64,000 bases of DNA, from positions 54,418 to 118,417 of the forward strand of contig QQUU01000063.1 in NCBI GenBank assembly GCA_003385605.1. Direction: 5' to 3'. Below, piece by piece: positions 25,771 through 35,563 of the stretch. A program made the translations under genes and the position numbers. The notes under the pieces are model-generated. The model was not told the origin of the DNA. It ran no database searches and saw nothing but the letters and a program-made list of their open reading frames with translations. This DNA comes from Bacteroidota bacterium (lineage in GTDB: Bacteria; Bacteroidota; Bacteroidia; Flavobacteriales; Schleiferiaceae). Within the stretch, counting starts at the first letter, position 1. The number at the start of each line of letters is the position of its first letter.

Positions 25771-28194
25771 ATGAAAAAGGCATTGCTGCTACTTTTTACC
25801 GTATTGAGCATTTCGGTTTTTGGCCAATTTAATTGCCAAAGCACCAAATTGAATCCACTACCCCTGCAGAGCAATGCTCCAATCAATTATAATTCTAGGT
25901 CAGACACTGCAGATCTTGTGCAGCTGAAATTGACCATTGATTCTAGGAACTTCGCCAATGGTCAACTCACAGGTATTGCCGAATACCAATTGGGTGCAAA
26001 ATTGCCCTTCTCTTCCTTGAGATTCGACCTATTGGGATTCACAGTTGACAGTGTAATTTCACTAAGCGGTCCATTAAATTTCTCGCAACAAGGCGAGCAT
26101 GTTATCGTGAATGCATCTGCAGTTGCTGGACAAACCCTGCACTGGGACTTTTACTACCACGGTTCGACCACGAAAGATGCCAGTGGATGGGGAGGAATTC
26201 ACCACGACGGGGCCTATAACTACAACCTTGGAGTAGGATTCGCCGCCAACCCACACGTTTATGGACGCAGTTTATTTCCATGCTTTGACAATTTTGTCGA
26301 GAAGAGCACCCTTGATGAAATGAACATCATCACGCCTTCAGGAAAGGTTGGTGTAAGCAACGGTATTTATGTGGGTACAGATACGCTTAACAGCGGAGAT
26401 TTAGTTTGGCGCTGGGAAGGACAGGCGCCTATTCCCTCCTACTTAGTGAGTATGGCTGTTTCTGATTATTTCAAACAAAGCTGGATCCACGACGGACGAC
26501 CTTTTGAAATTTACGGCCGGGCGCAAGACACAGCGAATATGACAGCAGGCTTTGTCAATCTCAATGCTATCTATGATGCTTTCGTAGAGGAGTTCGGTCC
26601 TTACCGATTTGAGAAAGTCGGTTATGCCTTAACCATAACCGGTGCAATGGAACATGCCGGAATGGTTCATCTGCCCCGCACTTTGGCGAATGCTAATCTA
26701 AACGGCGAGGATATTATTGCTCATGAATTGGCACACATGTGGTTTGGCAACGCCATCACTACAAAAACGGCAGAAGACATGTGGATCAACGAAGGCTTCG
26801 CTGAATTTGGATCACACTTTTATGAAGAAAAGGTCTACAGCCGTTCAAAATATGTACAGACCGTGCAGAATAACCAAGCGCTTGTTTTGAAACAGGCCCG
26901 TCAAAACGACGGGGGACATCTGGCACTAAGCGGTGTCAATCAAAATCAAACGTACGGCACCCATACCTACCAGAAAGGTGCAATGGTCGCTCATAACCTT
27001 CGCGAGTTCTTGGGAGACAGCCTATTTAGTCACGCTTCAAAAGAACTCATAGCTGGTAATACTTTTGGAAATTATGACGCCGCTGGCTTCAAGAGCTCTT
27101 TTGAAAACTCCACGGGGGTGTCGCTCGAGAAGTTCTGGAACGATTGGATTTACAATCCAGGATATCACGGTGCTTGGGTGGAGTTGAACTATCCCAAAAA
27201 TGCAGATTGGACAAATACCAATAAACAGGTTAACATTCACCACCTCAGCGCGCACACTGGGAATTACCAGGCTTCACAAGAGACTACACCAATGGTTGTA
27301 TACAAGCACAGCTATAATTACGGCTATGGCGGTAAAGTTGTACTCGGCAACTCTTCAGATTACCCCGCTTCGAGCGCAGATTCAACCTTCACATCACAAG
27401 CATTGAATTTGGGAACTGGTCAAGACTTTTGGCTCAGCACTAATGATAGTGCAGAATCCTTAGGCACCTCAGTATATGACACTTTCAAATGGGCAGACTT
27501 AAACGGTACGAAAACATTGCCAAGAACAGGAGTTAAAATCACTCCAAAACCCAATACATCAGGTCTGAACGGTACATTTTACGTTTGGCACCATTACACG
27601 GCAGGTAATTACCCAAGCAATGGAGCCACCAGCAGAGATCATTTTTATTTCATAGGATATGAAGGAAGTCATGATCCACCGATTGATTATGAAACGGAAT
27701 TGCCTTTCGAGGTGACGATCTCCTTCAATACTAATGCAAACAACGGTGGGTTAGACAGTGATTTGAATGGATTGCCGGGAAATCAGATGACTGTAGCCGA
27801 AAGCCCCAACCTCAGGTGGAAGACTGGGGTACCGATAGCCAATGCGACTACACAGGCCTTAGGCAATACAGGAGTTGGTAATATTCGTTTTAGACCGCAG
27901 CACGTTGCGCGTTACTACTACGTCGTAAATACCTCAACCTTATCGCTCGAAGAATCCCAAGGACAGGGATTTAAAGTATTTCCAAATCCTACTGATGGGT
28001 ATTTAAAAATTGAAAGTTCGTTGGACCAAAAAGAATTGGCCTATGAAATCAGTGATCTTAAAGGACGATTAATTACTTCGAGTACCGTTTCTCACGAAAA
28101 CGGCTTTAGCCAATTGGCCTTGCCTCCTTCCCTAGCTTCTGGTACCTACATCTTAAAGTGTGAAGCGGGTACTGCAAAGTTCTCTGTACGCTAA
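25771..28194 (+). CDS. M1-family metallopeptidase with T9SS sorting domain
   Basis: An 807-residue secreted aminopeptidase-like protein. The signal peptide is MKKALLLLFTVLSISVFG, cleaved near Gln19. The M1 domain contains the substrate-anchoring GAMEHAG (in place of GAMEN) and the zinc site HELAHMWFGNAITTKTAEDMWINEGFAEF, with HExxH and the third ligand Glu 18 residues on. The C-terminal part has a beta region and ends with FKVFPNPTDGYLKIESS..., a T9SS type A sorting domain. The frame extends 16 codons upstream into rlmB, but the ATG at 25771 gives the signal peptide. Role: extracellular peptide breakdown for nutrition is likely. The altered GAMEN motif (last residue His) may affect exopeptidase specificity. 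Confidence 0.93.
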   Translation: MKKALLLLFTVLSISVFGQFNCQSTKLNPLPLQSNAPINYNSRSDTADLVQLKLTIDSRNFANGQLTGIAEYQLGAKLPFSSLRFDLLGFTVDSVISLSGPLNFSQQGEHVIVNASAVAGQTLHWDFYYHGSTTKDASGWGGIHHDGAYNYNLGVGFAANPHVYGRSLFPCFDNFVEKSTLDEMNIITPSGKVGVSNGIYVGTDTLNSGDLVWRWEGQAPIPSYLVSMAVSDYFKQSWIHDGRPFEIYGRAQDTANMTAGFVNLNAIYDAFVEEFGPYRFEKVGYALTITGAMEHAGMVHLPRTLANANLNGEDIIAHELAHMWFGNAITTKTAEDMWINEGFAEFGSHFYEEKVYSRSKYVQTVQNNQALVLKQARQNDGGHLALSGVNQNQTYGTHTYQKGAMVAHNLREFLGDSLFSHASKELIAGNTFGNYDAAGFKSSFENSTGVSLEKFWNDWIYNPGYHGAWVELNYPKNADWTNTNKQVNIHHLSAHTGNYQASQETTPMVVYKHSYNYGYGGKVVLGNSSDYPASSADSTFTSQALNLGTGQDFWLSTNDSAESLGTSVYDTFKWADLNGTKTLPRTGVKITPKPNTSGLNGTFYVWHHYTAGNYPSNGATSRDHFYFIGYEGSHDPPIDYETELPFEVTISFNTNANNGGLDSDLNGLPGNQMTVAESPNLRWKTGVPIANATTQALGNTGVGNIRFRPQHVARYYYVVNTSTLSLEESQGQGFKVFPNPTDGYLKIESSLDQKELAYEISDLKGRLITSSTVSHENGFSQLALPPSLASGTYILKCEAGTAKFSVR

Positions 28195-28214
28195 GATAGC
28201 CTTAGCCTGAAGAC

Positions 28215-28979
28215 CTAGTCCAAAATCAACATAACGGGACAATGATCGCTGCCCATTACATCATTTAAGATTTGTGAATCCTGTACTCGGCCCATGAATC
28301 CTGAACTGACCATAAAGTAGTCCAATCGCCAGCCAACATTTTTCGCACGAGCACCACCGCGGTAACTCCACCAGCTGTATTTGACCGTATCAGGATACAA
28401 CGTTCTGAAAGTATCTACAAAACCAGCTTCAATCATCGTCGTCATGCCGTCAATCTCAGCTTGTGTGTAGCCAGGTGTTTTGTTGTAATTCGATTTTGGA
28501 TTCTTCAAGTCTATCGCTTGATGTGCAACGTTCAAATCGCCACAAACCACGACCGGTTTTTTCTCTTCTAATTTCTTCAAATAGGCTAAAAACGCAACGT
28601 CCCATTCTTTGGTTCGGTAATCGATACGCTTTAGTCCACTACTAGAGTTGGGAACGTAAGTGGTTACATAGTAAAAGTCCTCATATTCCGCAGTAATCGC
28701 TCGGCCTTCGTTGTCGTGTTCGGGTATACCAATTCCCATAACCACCGAAAGAGGCTCAGTCTTGGAAAGAATGGCTGTTCCACTGTATCCTTTCTTCTCT
28801 GCGCTAAAGGCATAAATATGGTAGCCCTTGAGATCAGTTAATGCCTCTTTTACTTGCTCTGGCGTAGCCTTGGTTTCTTGCAACCCGACTACATCGCAAT
28901 CCAATCGATGAAGGTCTTCAATCAAAGTTTTACCTGCAGCGGCACGAACGCCATTCACATTAAAAGAGAGTAATTTCAT
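28215..28979 (-). CDS. xth: Exodeoxyribonuclease III (AP endonuclease, Xth family)
   Basis: A 254-residue Mg-dependent nuclease that cleaves 5' of abasic sites and degrades 3' ends in base excision repair. The catalytic motifs are all seen: FNVNGVRAA (Asn), GLQETKAT (Glu), VVCGDLNVAH (Asp/Asn), GWRLDYFMVS (Asp) and GSDHCPV (Asp-His). Full length. It starts directly upstream of nothing on its own strand other than icmF, whose stop lies at 28980, so the two genes abut and are probably co-transcribed. The 20-base gap to the convergent peptidase gene contains no terminator. Confidence 0.95.
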   Translation of the reverse strand: MKLLSFNVNGVRAAAGKTLIEDLHRLDCDVVGLQETKATPEQVKEALTDLKGYHIYAFSAEKKGYSGTAILSKTEPLSVVMGIGIPEHDNEGRAITAEYEDFYYVTTYVPNSSSGLKRIDYRTKEWDVAFLAYLKKLEEKKPVVVCGDLNVAHQAIDLKNPKSNYNKTPGYTQAEIDGMTTMIEAGFVDTFRTLYPDTVKYSWWSYRGGARAKNVGWRLDYFMVSSGFMGRVQDSQILNDVMGSDHCPVMLILD

Positions 28980-31900
28980 TTACATATTTCGTCTATACTG
29001 TCCACCGACTTCGAACAGCGCATTAGTAATCTCGCCCAAAGAACAGTGCTTGGACGCTTCCATTAATTCGTCAAATATATTGGCATTATTTACCGCAGCA
29101 TCTTGAATTCTTGAAATACTTTCTTGGGCCAATTCTGCTTTGCCTTCGTGCAAAGCTTGAAGCATTTCAATTTGGTATTCCTTTTCCTCTACTGTGGCGC
29201 GAATAACCTCCGCAGGAACAATGGTTGGGGATCCCTTTTTGTTCAAGAAGGTATTAACTCCGATAATTGGAAACTCTCCCGTATGCTTCAACATTTCATA
29301 GTGCAAGCTCTCCTCTTGGATCTTTCCACGCTGGTACATGGTCTCCATGGCACCTAGGACGCCGCCGCGCTCCGTAATGCGATCAAACTCCTGCAAAACG
29401 GCCTCCTCGACCAAATCCGTCAATTCCTCAATAATAAATGCGCCTTGAATAGGATTCTCATTCTTCGCCAAGCCCAATTCCTTATTGATGATCAACTGGA
29501 TGGCCATCGCACGGCGCACACTCTCCTCTGTCGGCGTGGTAATCGCCTCATCGTAAGCATTCGTATGCAGCGAATTACAATTATCGTAAATGGCATACAA
29601 CGCCTGAAGTGTCGTACGGATATCATTGAAGTCAATCTCTTGGGCGTGTAAACTGCGGCCTGAAGTCTGAATGTGGTATTTCAACATTTGTGAACGCGCA
29701 TCGGCCCCATACTTGTTTTTCATGGCATTGGCCCAAATACGACGCGCCACTCGACCTATGACCGCATATTCCGGATCAATTCCATTCGAGAAGAAGAAAC
29801 TCAAGTTCGGTGCGAACTTATTGATGTCCATGCCACGGCTCAAATAGTACTCCACATAGGTAAAACCATTGGCCAACGTGAACGCCAACTGGGTGATCGG
29901 GTTCGCTCCTGCTTCTGCAATATGGTATCCTGAGATACTCACGCTGTAGAAGTTTCGTACTTGCCAATCGATAAAATAACTCTGCACATCGCCCATCAGA
30001 CGCAGGGCAAACTCAGTCGAGAAAATACACGTGTTCTGTGCCTGGTCTTCCTTGAGAATATCCGCTTGCACAGTACCGCGCACAGAATTCAACGTCCTGG
30101 CCTTGATCTCTCCATAGGTTTTAGCGTCAAGAACTTCATCACCTGTAACGCCAAGCAAAAGCAATCCAAGGCCATCATTGCCTTCCGGTAACTCTCCTTG
30201 ATACGCTGGGCGGGCAATACCGCGGTCGTCGTATTTAGCTTTCTTTACTGCCTCCACCTTGGACTCCAAACCGTGCTCTTTAATGTGGATCTCACATTCC
30301 TGATCCACAGCAGCATTCATGAAGTAGGCCAAGAGCATTGGTGCCGGACCGTTAATGGTCATTGATACCGAAGTCGTTGGATTGGTCAATCGGAAACCGG
30401 AATACAATTTTTTGGCATCATCCAAACAACAAATACTCACCCCAGAATTCCCAATTTTCCCATAGATATCGGGGCGTCTATCTGGATCATTACCATAGAG
30501 CGTAACACTATCAAAGGCTGTCGAAAGTCGTTTGGCCGGCATTCCTAAACTCACGTAATGGAAACGTTTGTTGGTCCGTTCTGGACCGCCTTCTCCCGCA
30601 AACATTCGCGTCGGGTCCTCGCCTTCACGCTTGAACGGATAGATACCCGCCGTATAGGGGTATTCACCCGGTACATTCTCTAGCAATAGCCAGCGAAGAA
30701 TATCTCCCCAGCTCCGGTATTTAGGCAATGCCACTTTTGGAATCTGTGTGTGAGACAAACTCTCCGTGTGGGTTTTAATGTTGATGTCCTTGCCGCGTAC
30801 TTGGAAGGTATATACTGGATCCTTGTAGCGCTTTACGGTTTGTTCCCACTGCTGAAGCTTTTCCCAATTATGTGGGTCCAAATCCATCTTTATGCGGTCA
30901 AAGCTCGCTTGCAGTTGGTCGTTGAGCTCTTGATCATCCAAGGTCTCAATGGAGCGGTGTAAGGCATATAATTTATCGGCCACCTCAATCTGCGCGCTTA
31001 TTTGCTCGCGGTGAATGCGGTGACTTTCAGAAATCTCACTGAGGTAACGCGTACGTTTCGGCGGGATGATGAATATCTTCTCGCTCATCTCTCCCGTAAT
31101 AGCAAAGCTGCTCTCAAAACCGGCGTTCGCCTTGGTATTGAGCATTTCAATGATGGCCTTGTACAATGAATTTGTCCCGGGATCGTTGAACTGACTTGCA
31201 ATGGTACCATATACAGGCATGCTTTCTGGATCCACCTCCCAGAGATTGTGATTGCGTTGGTATTGCTTCTTGACATCACGCAGGGCATCCAAGGCACCGC
31301 GTTTGTCGAATTTGTTCAAGGCAATAAGGTCGGCAAAATCCAACATGTCGATCTTCTCCAGCTGAGTCGCAGCACCGTATTCCGGCGTCATCACGTATAA
31401 GCTGGCATCGCTATGGTCTAGGATTTCTGTATCACTCTGCCCAATACCTGAAGTTTCTAGAATAATGAGGTCGAATCCAGCCACTTTCAAAATATCCAAA
31501 GCATTTTGTACGTGAGCACTTAGGGCCAAATTTGCTTGGCGCGTGGCCAAGGAACGCATGAACACATTACCGTGTTTGATGGCATTCATACGAATGCGGT
31601 CGCCCAACAAGGCACCGCCCGTCTTTCTCTTAGAAGGATCTACCGACACTACCGCGATGCGTTTATCAGAAAAGTCCATGGTAAAACGGCGTACCAGCTC
31701 GTCGACCATTGAGCTCTTTCCTGCCCCGCCCGTACCGGTGATACCGAGAATAGGCGTTTTAATAGTCTCTGCCTTGGCAGTAATCAGTTCTATTTCCTTT
31801 GCGTGTTGTTCACCACAATTCTCAGCAGCACTAATCCATCGTGCAATAGTTGCATGGTCTGCTTCGGCAAGATCATCTATTTTGCCCGGGACCTCTTCGC

Positions 31901-32342
31901 CAACCAAAAAATCAGATTTCTCAACGAGGTCATTGATCATTCCTTGTAAGCCCATCTTTCGGCCGTCATCAGGATGATACAGACGAGTAATGCCGTAAGC
32001 GTGGAGTTCTTCTATTTCTTCCGGCAAGATGGTACCGCCTCCACCACCAAAAATCTTGATGTGGCCGGCGCCTTTTTCTTGCAAGAGATCGTACATGTAT
32101 TTGAAATACTCAATGTGCCCGCCTTGGTAAGAGGTCATGGCAATAGCATTGGCATCTTCTTGGATGGCTGTATTCACTACCTCCTCAACGGAACGGTCGT
32201 GACCGAGGTGTATAACCTCACATCCGGTACTTTGAATGATGCGACGCATAATATTAATGGCTGCATCATGACCGTCAAAAAGCGAAGCCGCAGTGACGAT
32301 GCGTACCTTGTTTTTTGGTACGTATGGAGCTGGGGTATCCAT
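28980..32342 (-). CDS. icmF: Fused isobutyryl-CoA mutase IcmF
   Basis: A 1120-residue three-part B12 enzyme. The N-terminal cobalamin domain (about 14-145) has [14 protein letters not shown] with the B12-ligating His. The G-protein chaperone domain (about 195-410) has Walker [13 protein letters not shown] and NKFD. The C-terminal TIM-barrel mutase (about 550-1120) binds acyl-CoA. It interconverts isobutyryl-CoA and butyryl-CoA, with GTP-driven protection of the cofactor. Two positions that separate isobutyryl- from methylmalonyl-CoA mutases read Phe581 (in RMFAGEG, Tyr in MCM) and Gln769 (in AQNTCIF, Arg in MCM), fitting IcmF. The alignment was made by eye. A near -7 box (TATCTTTA on the minus strand, 32367-32374) precedes the start. 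Confidence 0.93.
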   Translation of the reverse strand: MDTPAPYVPKNKVRIVTAASLFDGHDAAINIMRRIIQSTGCEVIHLGHDRSVEEVVNTAIQEDANAIAMTSYQGGHIEYFKYMYDLLQEKGAGHIKIFGGGGGTILPEEIEELHAYGITRLYHPDDGRKMGLQGMINDLVEKSDFLVGEEVPGKIDDLAEADHATIARWISAAENCGEQHAKEIELITAKAETIKTPILGITGTGGAGKSSMVDELVRRFTMDFSDKRIAVVSVDPSKRKTGGALLGDRIRMNAIKHGNVFMRSLATRQANLALSAHVQNALDILKVAGFDLIILETSGIGQSDTEILDHSDASLYVMTPEYGAATQLEKIDMLDFADLIALNKFDKRGALDALRDVKKQYQRNHNLWEVDPESMPVYGTIASQFNDPGTNSLYKAIIEMLNTKANAGFESSFAITGEMSEKIFIIPPKRTRYLSEISESHRIHREQISAQIEVADKLYALHRSIETLDDQELNDQLQASFDRIKMDLDPHNWEKLQQWEQTVKRYKDPVYTFQVRGKDINIKTHTESLSHTQIPKVALPKYRSWGDILRWLLLENVPGEYPYTAGIYPFKREGEDPTRMFAGEGGPERTNKRFHYVSLGMPAKRLSTAFDSVTLYGNDPDRRPDIYGKIGNSGVSICCLDDAKKLYSGFRLTNPTTSVSMTINGPAPMLLAYFMNAAVDQECEIHIKEHGLESKVEAVKKAKYDDRGIARPAYQGELPEGNDGLGLLLLGVTGDEVLDAKTYGEIKARTLNSVRGTVQADILKEDQAQNTCIFSTEFALRLMGDVQSYFIDWQVRNFYSVSISGYHIAEAGANPITQLAFTLANGFTYVEYYLSRGMDINKFAPNLSFFFSNGIDPEYAVIGRVARRIWANAMKNKYGADARSQMLKYHIQTSGRSLHAQEIDFNDIRTTLQALYAIYDNCNSLHTNAYDEAITTPTEESVRRAMAIQLIINKELGLAKNENPIQGAFIIEELTDLVEEAVLQEFDRITERGGVLGAMETMYQRGKIQEESLHYEMLKHTGEFPIIGVNTFLNKKGSPTIVPAEVIRATVEEKEYQIEMLQALHEGKAELAQESISRIQDAAVNNANIFDELMEASKHCSLGEITNALFEVGGQYRRNM

Positions 32343-32426
32343 GGTTCTGTGATGTATTTGGGTCCTTAAAGATACATCAGAAGTGCCAATGATTCTTTTG
32401 CTATCTTCACGGCAAACCCAAAAAAC

Positions 32427-34265
32427 ATGAAGGTCTTTCAGTCTCCTTTTTTCTATTTACCTGCAGTAGTTCTAATTGCTATAAGTAACGATCTCCAAGA
32501 CATTGGTTTATGGCAACGAATGGCCGTTGCAGGATTCATTGCGATTGTCGCTTTGGGTATGGGAATCAAAAACTTGAAAAGCCGCCTAAGCATGCTTGAA
32601 ATTCTGGCTTTTGGATTAGTCGCTTGGCCTTTGGTGAAACTTGGAAGTGTTCATGCGCCGAGTGAACTTTACGGCCATATCGCACGAATGTCCTTGCTTT
32701 TTGGGACAATAGTCATTTCGGCAGAGGCATTTCGTAACGATGAAAAAGGCACATTAAAAGCCTTTGGTATCGGTGCCCAATTCGCATTGTTAATCGCCGC
32801 TCTAAGTATTCTACCATCACTAGGGGAAGCGTACAAAGAAGGTGATATTTATCTAGCTAGCGGAAAGCTCTTTGCGCATAAAAACTACGCAGCGGCTACC
32901 TTATTGATGCTGATCCCTGCTGCTCTTGCAGTGCGTCTTCCTGAAACATTGGGAACCTGGCTTCAAAGAATCGCCGTTGGATTGGCATTGTTCGAAATCC
33001 TCTTTTTGAGAACCCGCGGTGTGTGGCTTGCAGCAGCCTTAATGGCATTAGTAGCAGCAGGGGTTTATGCCGCACAGAAAGACAGTACTTACCGCAACCA
33101 AAGTTTAATTGCTCTTGCAGTAATTATAGTAGGTGTGGGCATCGCAATTGTTTTTGGTGGGGCTGAAAAGGTGTTCGACAGTAGCACTATCCAGAGCAGG
33201 ATGCACTATTGGAAGGCTTCAAAGGAAATGTTCTTAGACAACCCTATCTCTGGAGTGGGCGGCGGTCAATGGAAAATTGAATACCCTGCAACAGGACTTA
33301 AGGGGACCAATGAAAGTGTTATGAATGGAACCACCTCCATACTAAGACCGCACAATGATATTCTTTGGTTGTTGAGTGAGACAGGTATTGGAGCCTTGTT
33401 TTTTATAGGTATGATGCTTTTGGCACTACTCCACTTATTGAAGACGAAGGAACAGTTACTCTTTGGCTTAACCATAGTTGCATTCGGTGCATACGGCTTC
33501 GGTGAATTTCCGCTTGAAAGGACGACGCTACTCATTCCTTTTGCAGTAGCTATGGGCTATTTGGCCAGCCGAAGCAAATCCATTTACGAAGGAGGAAAGC
33601 CACTATCAATGGGTTTATCGGCCTTAGCTCTGGTCTTTACGGTTGCAGTGAGTGTAGCAAGAGTAGGCGGAGAAAAAGAGGCAGCGCAGGCTTTAGACGG
33701 ATACATGAAGCGAAACACTCGTGCTATGGTACAAAACAGTGTTGCTGCCACTGGGACTTTCTTCGAAATGGATATTTATAACAATCCTATGCCTTATTTC
33801 GAAGGGCTTGGAATCTTAATCTCTGGCGGTCAGCAGCCCAATGCAGGAATACTTAAAAAGAGCGCAGCAGCTTTCGAGCAAGCGCTTGAAATTCACCCTA
33901 ATCATATTTTAAGTTTGAACCAATTGGCCCAGATTCGTAGGATTGAAGGGAATTATGCAGAGGCAAGCCGATTGTACAATCAGGTACTAACGATGAGTCC
34001 TAGAAATACCAGTGCAGCGCTACGCCTTGCAGAGGTTGAACGCGTTCGAGGTGATGTTTATGCTTCTATGAATGCGTTGAAAAAATTGGACAAAAAATAT
34101 ACACCTCAGAATCTCAATGGTCTTGGAAGAGAAGCTACACAGACCCTTCAAGCATTTGCTGCACTGAGTAATCCAAGACCTGCTTCACAAAGTTTGCACC
34201 GGAAACTTCAAGGTCAAAAACCAGGTAAAATGTGGCAGATCTGGTCCCAATCAAGGAAAAATTAA
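32427..34265 (+). CDS. O-antigen ligase/polymerase-like membrane protein with C-terminal TPR
   Basis: A 612-residue polytopic protein. The first 400 residues hold about ten to twelve hydrophobic helices. Between two of them is a large periplasmic loop with [20 protein letters not shown], the hallmark of the Wzy_C/O-antigen ligase family (the conserved His-Asn-Asp region). The family polymerises or ligates surface polysaccharide from lipid carriers. After the last helix, residues about 440-600 form TPR-like helix pairs ([52 protein letters not shown]). It is divergent from icmF. The substrate is unknown, and no polysaccharide cluster is adjacent. Confidence 0.85.
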   Translation: MKVFQSPFFYLPAVVLIAISNDLQDIGLWQRMAVAGFIAIVALGMGIKNLKSRLSMLEILAFGLVAWPLVKLGSVHAPSELYGHIARMSLLFGTIVISAEAFRNDEKGTLKAFGIGAQFALLIAALSILPSLGEAYKEGDIYLASGKLFAHKNYAAATLLMLIPAALAVRLPETLGTWLQRIAVGLALFEILFLRTRGVWLAAALMALVAAGVYAAQKDSTYRNQSLIALAVIIVGVGIAIVFGGAEKVFDSSTIQSRMHYWKASKEMFLDNPISGVGGGQWKIEYPATGLKGTNESVMNGTTSILRPHNDILWLLSETGIGALFFIGMMLLALLHLLKTKEQLLFGLTIVAFGAYGFGEFPLERTTLLIPFAVAMGYLASRSKSIYEGGKPLSMGLSALALVFTVAVSVARVGGEKEAAQALDGYMKRNTRAMVQNSVAATGTFFEMDIYNNPMPYFEGLGILISGGQQPNAGILKKSAAAFEQALEIHPNHILSLNQLAQIRRIEGNYAEASRLYNQVLTMSPRNTSAALRLAEVERVRGDVYASMNALKKLDKKYTPQNLNGLGREATQTLQAFAALSNPRPASQSLHRKLQGQKPGKMWQIWSQSRKN

Positions 34266-34337
34266 ACGCTTGAAACAAGATTTGTAAAATATTTGGCACC
34301 GCTTTTGCGTTACCAATAGAAATACTACATTAGCATT

Positions 34338-34424
34338 ATGCAACAGCAATTTATTCATACAGCAATCTTTAATAACCGCATTTATGTGTGGAAGGGTTGT
34401 GTATACAATATTGTGAAGGCATAG
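34338..34424 (+). CDS. Possible 28-residue small protein
   Basis: ATG at 34338 opens a 28-codon frame (MQQQFIHTAIFNNRIYVWKG, then CVYNIVKA, TAG) inside a short transcription unit that seems to have its own promoter (TTTG at 34281, TTTG at 34304) and a very strong terminator at 34454. The peptide is aromatic and mildly basic, without a signal or a membrane span. The 3' third of the frame lies in an RNA hairpin (34394-34400 with 34438-34444), so the unit may equally be a non-coding RNA. It is not similar to anything I recognise. Confidence 0.35.
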   Translation: MQQQFIHTAIFNNRIYVWKGCVYNIVKA

Positions 34425-34453
34425 AGATTTAAATTATACAACCCAGGATATAG

Positions 34454-34487
34454 AAAGCGCCTTCACCATGTGAGGGCGCTTTTTTTA
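34454..34487 (+). terminator. Strong rho-independent terminator
   Basis: A 13-bp stem (34454-34466 with 34470-34482, one G-U) closes on a 3-base loop, with a T-run to 34486. It lies 30 bases after the small frame's stop and 190 bases after the O-antigen ligase-like gene. Confidence 0.92.
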
Positions 34488-34506
34488 TGTCTACAATTTG
34501 AACGAA

Positions 34507-34881
34507 ATGAAAAATTTCTTCACCACCGTAAGAAAAGCAGGTCCGTTAAAAACGAGAAAGCAATTGAGTATCAATGGCAACATGGTTGATACTCAAGGAA
34601 TGCTCACCGTTTGGAATCTTATGGATACCATGAACGAAATCAAAAGCGAACGTCTCGAAGCATTAATGCTTGATGATCGTTACCGCGATAAGGTGAAGAA
34701 CATTGATTTAAAGCTCTACAGTAATGCACAGTTAGGTGAAGATTTACTCGTAGAGAGCAACTTCGCTCCAAATGGAAAAAAACAGGTGGATCTGAAGGTT
34801 TATGTAAGTAAACGCGCCAAAGGAGAGCCTGCAAGAAGAGTTTGTAAAGCGGTATATACGCTAGCCATTGAGGCAAAATAG
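34507..34881 (+). CDS. Hypothetical protein of about 124 residues, possibly hotdog-fold
   Basis: I do not recognise the family. The start is taken as the ATG at 34507 (MKNFFTTVRKAG); an in-frame TTG at 34498 is less likely. The layout is one long helix in the middle (TVWNLMDTMNEIKSERLEALML) followed by strands (NIDLKLYSNAQLGEDLLVES, GKKQVDLKVYVSK, RRVCKAVYTLAIEAK). This resembles a hotdog-fold acyl-CoA thioesterase half, where the helix is wrapped by beta strands and the phrase 'GEDLLVES' matches the usual position of 'GD.L.v.s'. A catalytic residue cannot be named. It sits alone between two terminators, so it is monocistronic. Confidence 0.6.
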   Translation: MKNFFTTVRKAGPLKTRKQLSINGNMVDTQGMLTVWNLMDTMNEIKSERLEALMLDDRYRDKVKNIDLKLYSNAQLGEDLLVESNFAPNGKKQVDLKVYVSKRAKGEPARRVCKAVYTLAIEAK

Positions 34882-34968
34882 TATGGAGAATGGGCTCGTT
34901 TTGATGTGAGTGTTTGTGGTTATTTATTCGAGGGCCCATTCATGCAGGTAGTTGTACCCCTGCAATCA
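34882..34968 (+). other. Two hairpins in the 3' untranslated region
   Basis: GAATGGGC (34889-34896) pairs with GCCCATTC (34934-34941), extended inward by TCG/CGA with a two-base bulge. TGCAGG and CCTGCA form a second hairpin at about 34943-34964. The terminator at 34969 follows at once. The three structures in a row could protect the mRNA or yield a 3'-derived RNA. Confidence 0.45.
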
Positions 34969-34997
34969 AAAAGCCCGGCGCTGCGCGCCGGGCTTTT
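34969..34997. terminator. Bidirectional terminator
   Basis: AAAAGCCCGGCGC and GCGCCGGGCTTTT-type arms (34969-34981 with 34985-34997) form a 13-bp stem. It lies between the unknown plus-strand gene and the convergent DUF5655 gene. Confidence 0.92.
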
Positions 34998-35000
34998 ATG

Positions 35001-35561
35001 TTATAAGGTCCTTTGAATTGCCCTTTCAAGCCAGAGAAGCACTTCTGAAATATCCGCATCCTCCTCAGTGAGATGGATAGCATGCGAACACATACTCCCC
35101 GCTTTCATGTGTTGCAGATTTCCCACTGGCTCCTGCCCCTTGACATTTATCCAAACTTCAAACCTACCCTTGGTGGCCGGCACTAAACACCCTACTTGCT
35201 TCGAGGTACGAATGCTGTAATACTTCTTCTTACCGCTGAGCTCGAATTCCAAACCGGTAGCTTGTAATCCCTCAACGATGCGCTGGTATAAAGGTTTCCA
35301 ATGCTCTTTACCCTTAAAAACGCTATCCTCAACTTGGCTTTCATCCATGTGCAAGGAGGTATTCTCCTTGGTCAGGTGAACCACCATATTCGCATGTCCG
35401 TGACCAATACCGAATTCCTCTTTCAAGCGCTTAACATTAGCCATGTGCTTCGGCTCGTTCCAAGAACGGACCATATCCACCCAGTACGAAATGGGCTGGC
35501 CCGTTTTCTTCTCAAGTCCTGCAATGTGGCTATGAATTCCGGCGTTTAGGTCTTGGCTCAT
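35001..35561 (-). CDS. DUF4287 and DUF5655 domain protein
   Basis: A 186-residue soluble protein with two small domains of unknown function. The N-terminal DUF4287 is about residues 1-65 (KKTGQPISYWVDMVRSW, FGIGHGHANMVVHL). The C-terminal DUF5655 is about 75-186 (KPLYQRIVEGLQATG, KYYSIRTSKQVGCLVPATKGRFEVW). This pairing is widespread in bacteria. DUF5655 resembles nucleic-acid or protein-interaction domains, but no activity is known. It starts two bases after the valS stop on the same strand and ends at the shared terminator, so it is a valS-operon gene. Confidence 0.85.
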   Translation of the reverse strand: MSQDLNAGIHSHIAGLEKKTGQPISYWVDMVRSWNEPKHMANVKRLKEEFGIGHGHANMVVHLTKENTSLHMDESQVEDSVFKGKEHWKPLYQRIVEGLQATGLEFELSGKKKYYSIRTSKQVGCLVPATKGRFEVWINVKGQEPVGNLQHMKAGSMCSHAIHLTEEDADISEVLLWLERAIQRTL

Positions 35562-35563
35562 CG

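Larger units (their letters stand above)
34310..34487 (+). ncRNA. Candidate short transcript (sRNA or mini-mRNA)
   Basis: A 241-base gap between the O-antigen ligase-like gene and the next gene holds a self-contained unit. It has a weak promoter near 34281-34307 (TTTG, 15 to 19 bases, then CTTTTG). A helix GGGTTGT/ACAACCC (34394-34400 with 34438-34444) encloses the palindrome ACAATATTGT at 34405-34414. A 13-bp terminator ends the unit. It may encode the 28-residue peptide listed separately or act as RNA. Confidence 0.4.

Noticed and set aside
28195..28214. Missing terminator between the convergent peptidase and exonuclease genes
   Set aside because: The gap is only 20 bases with no stem and no T-run. 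Termination may be Rho-dependent; this is common and not worth a finding.
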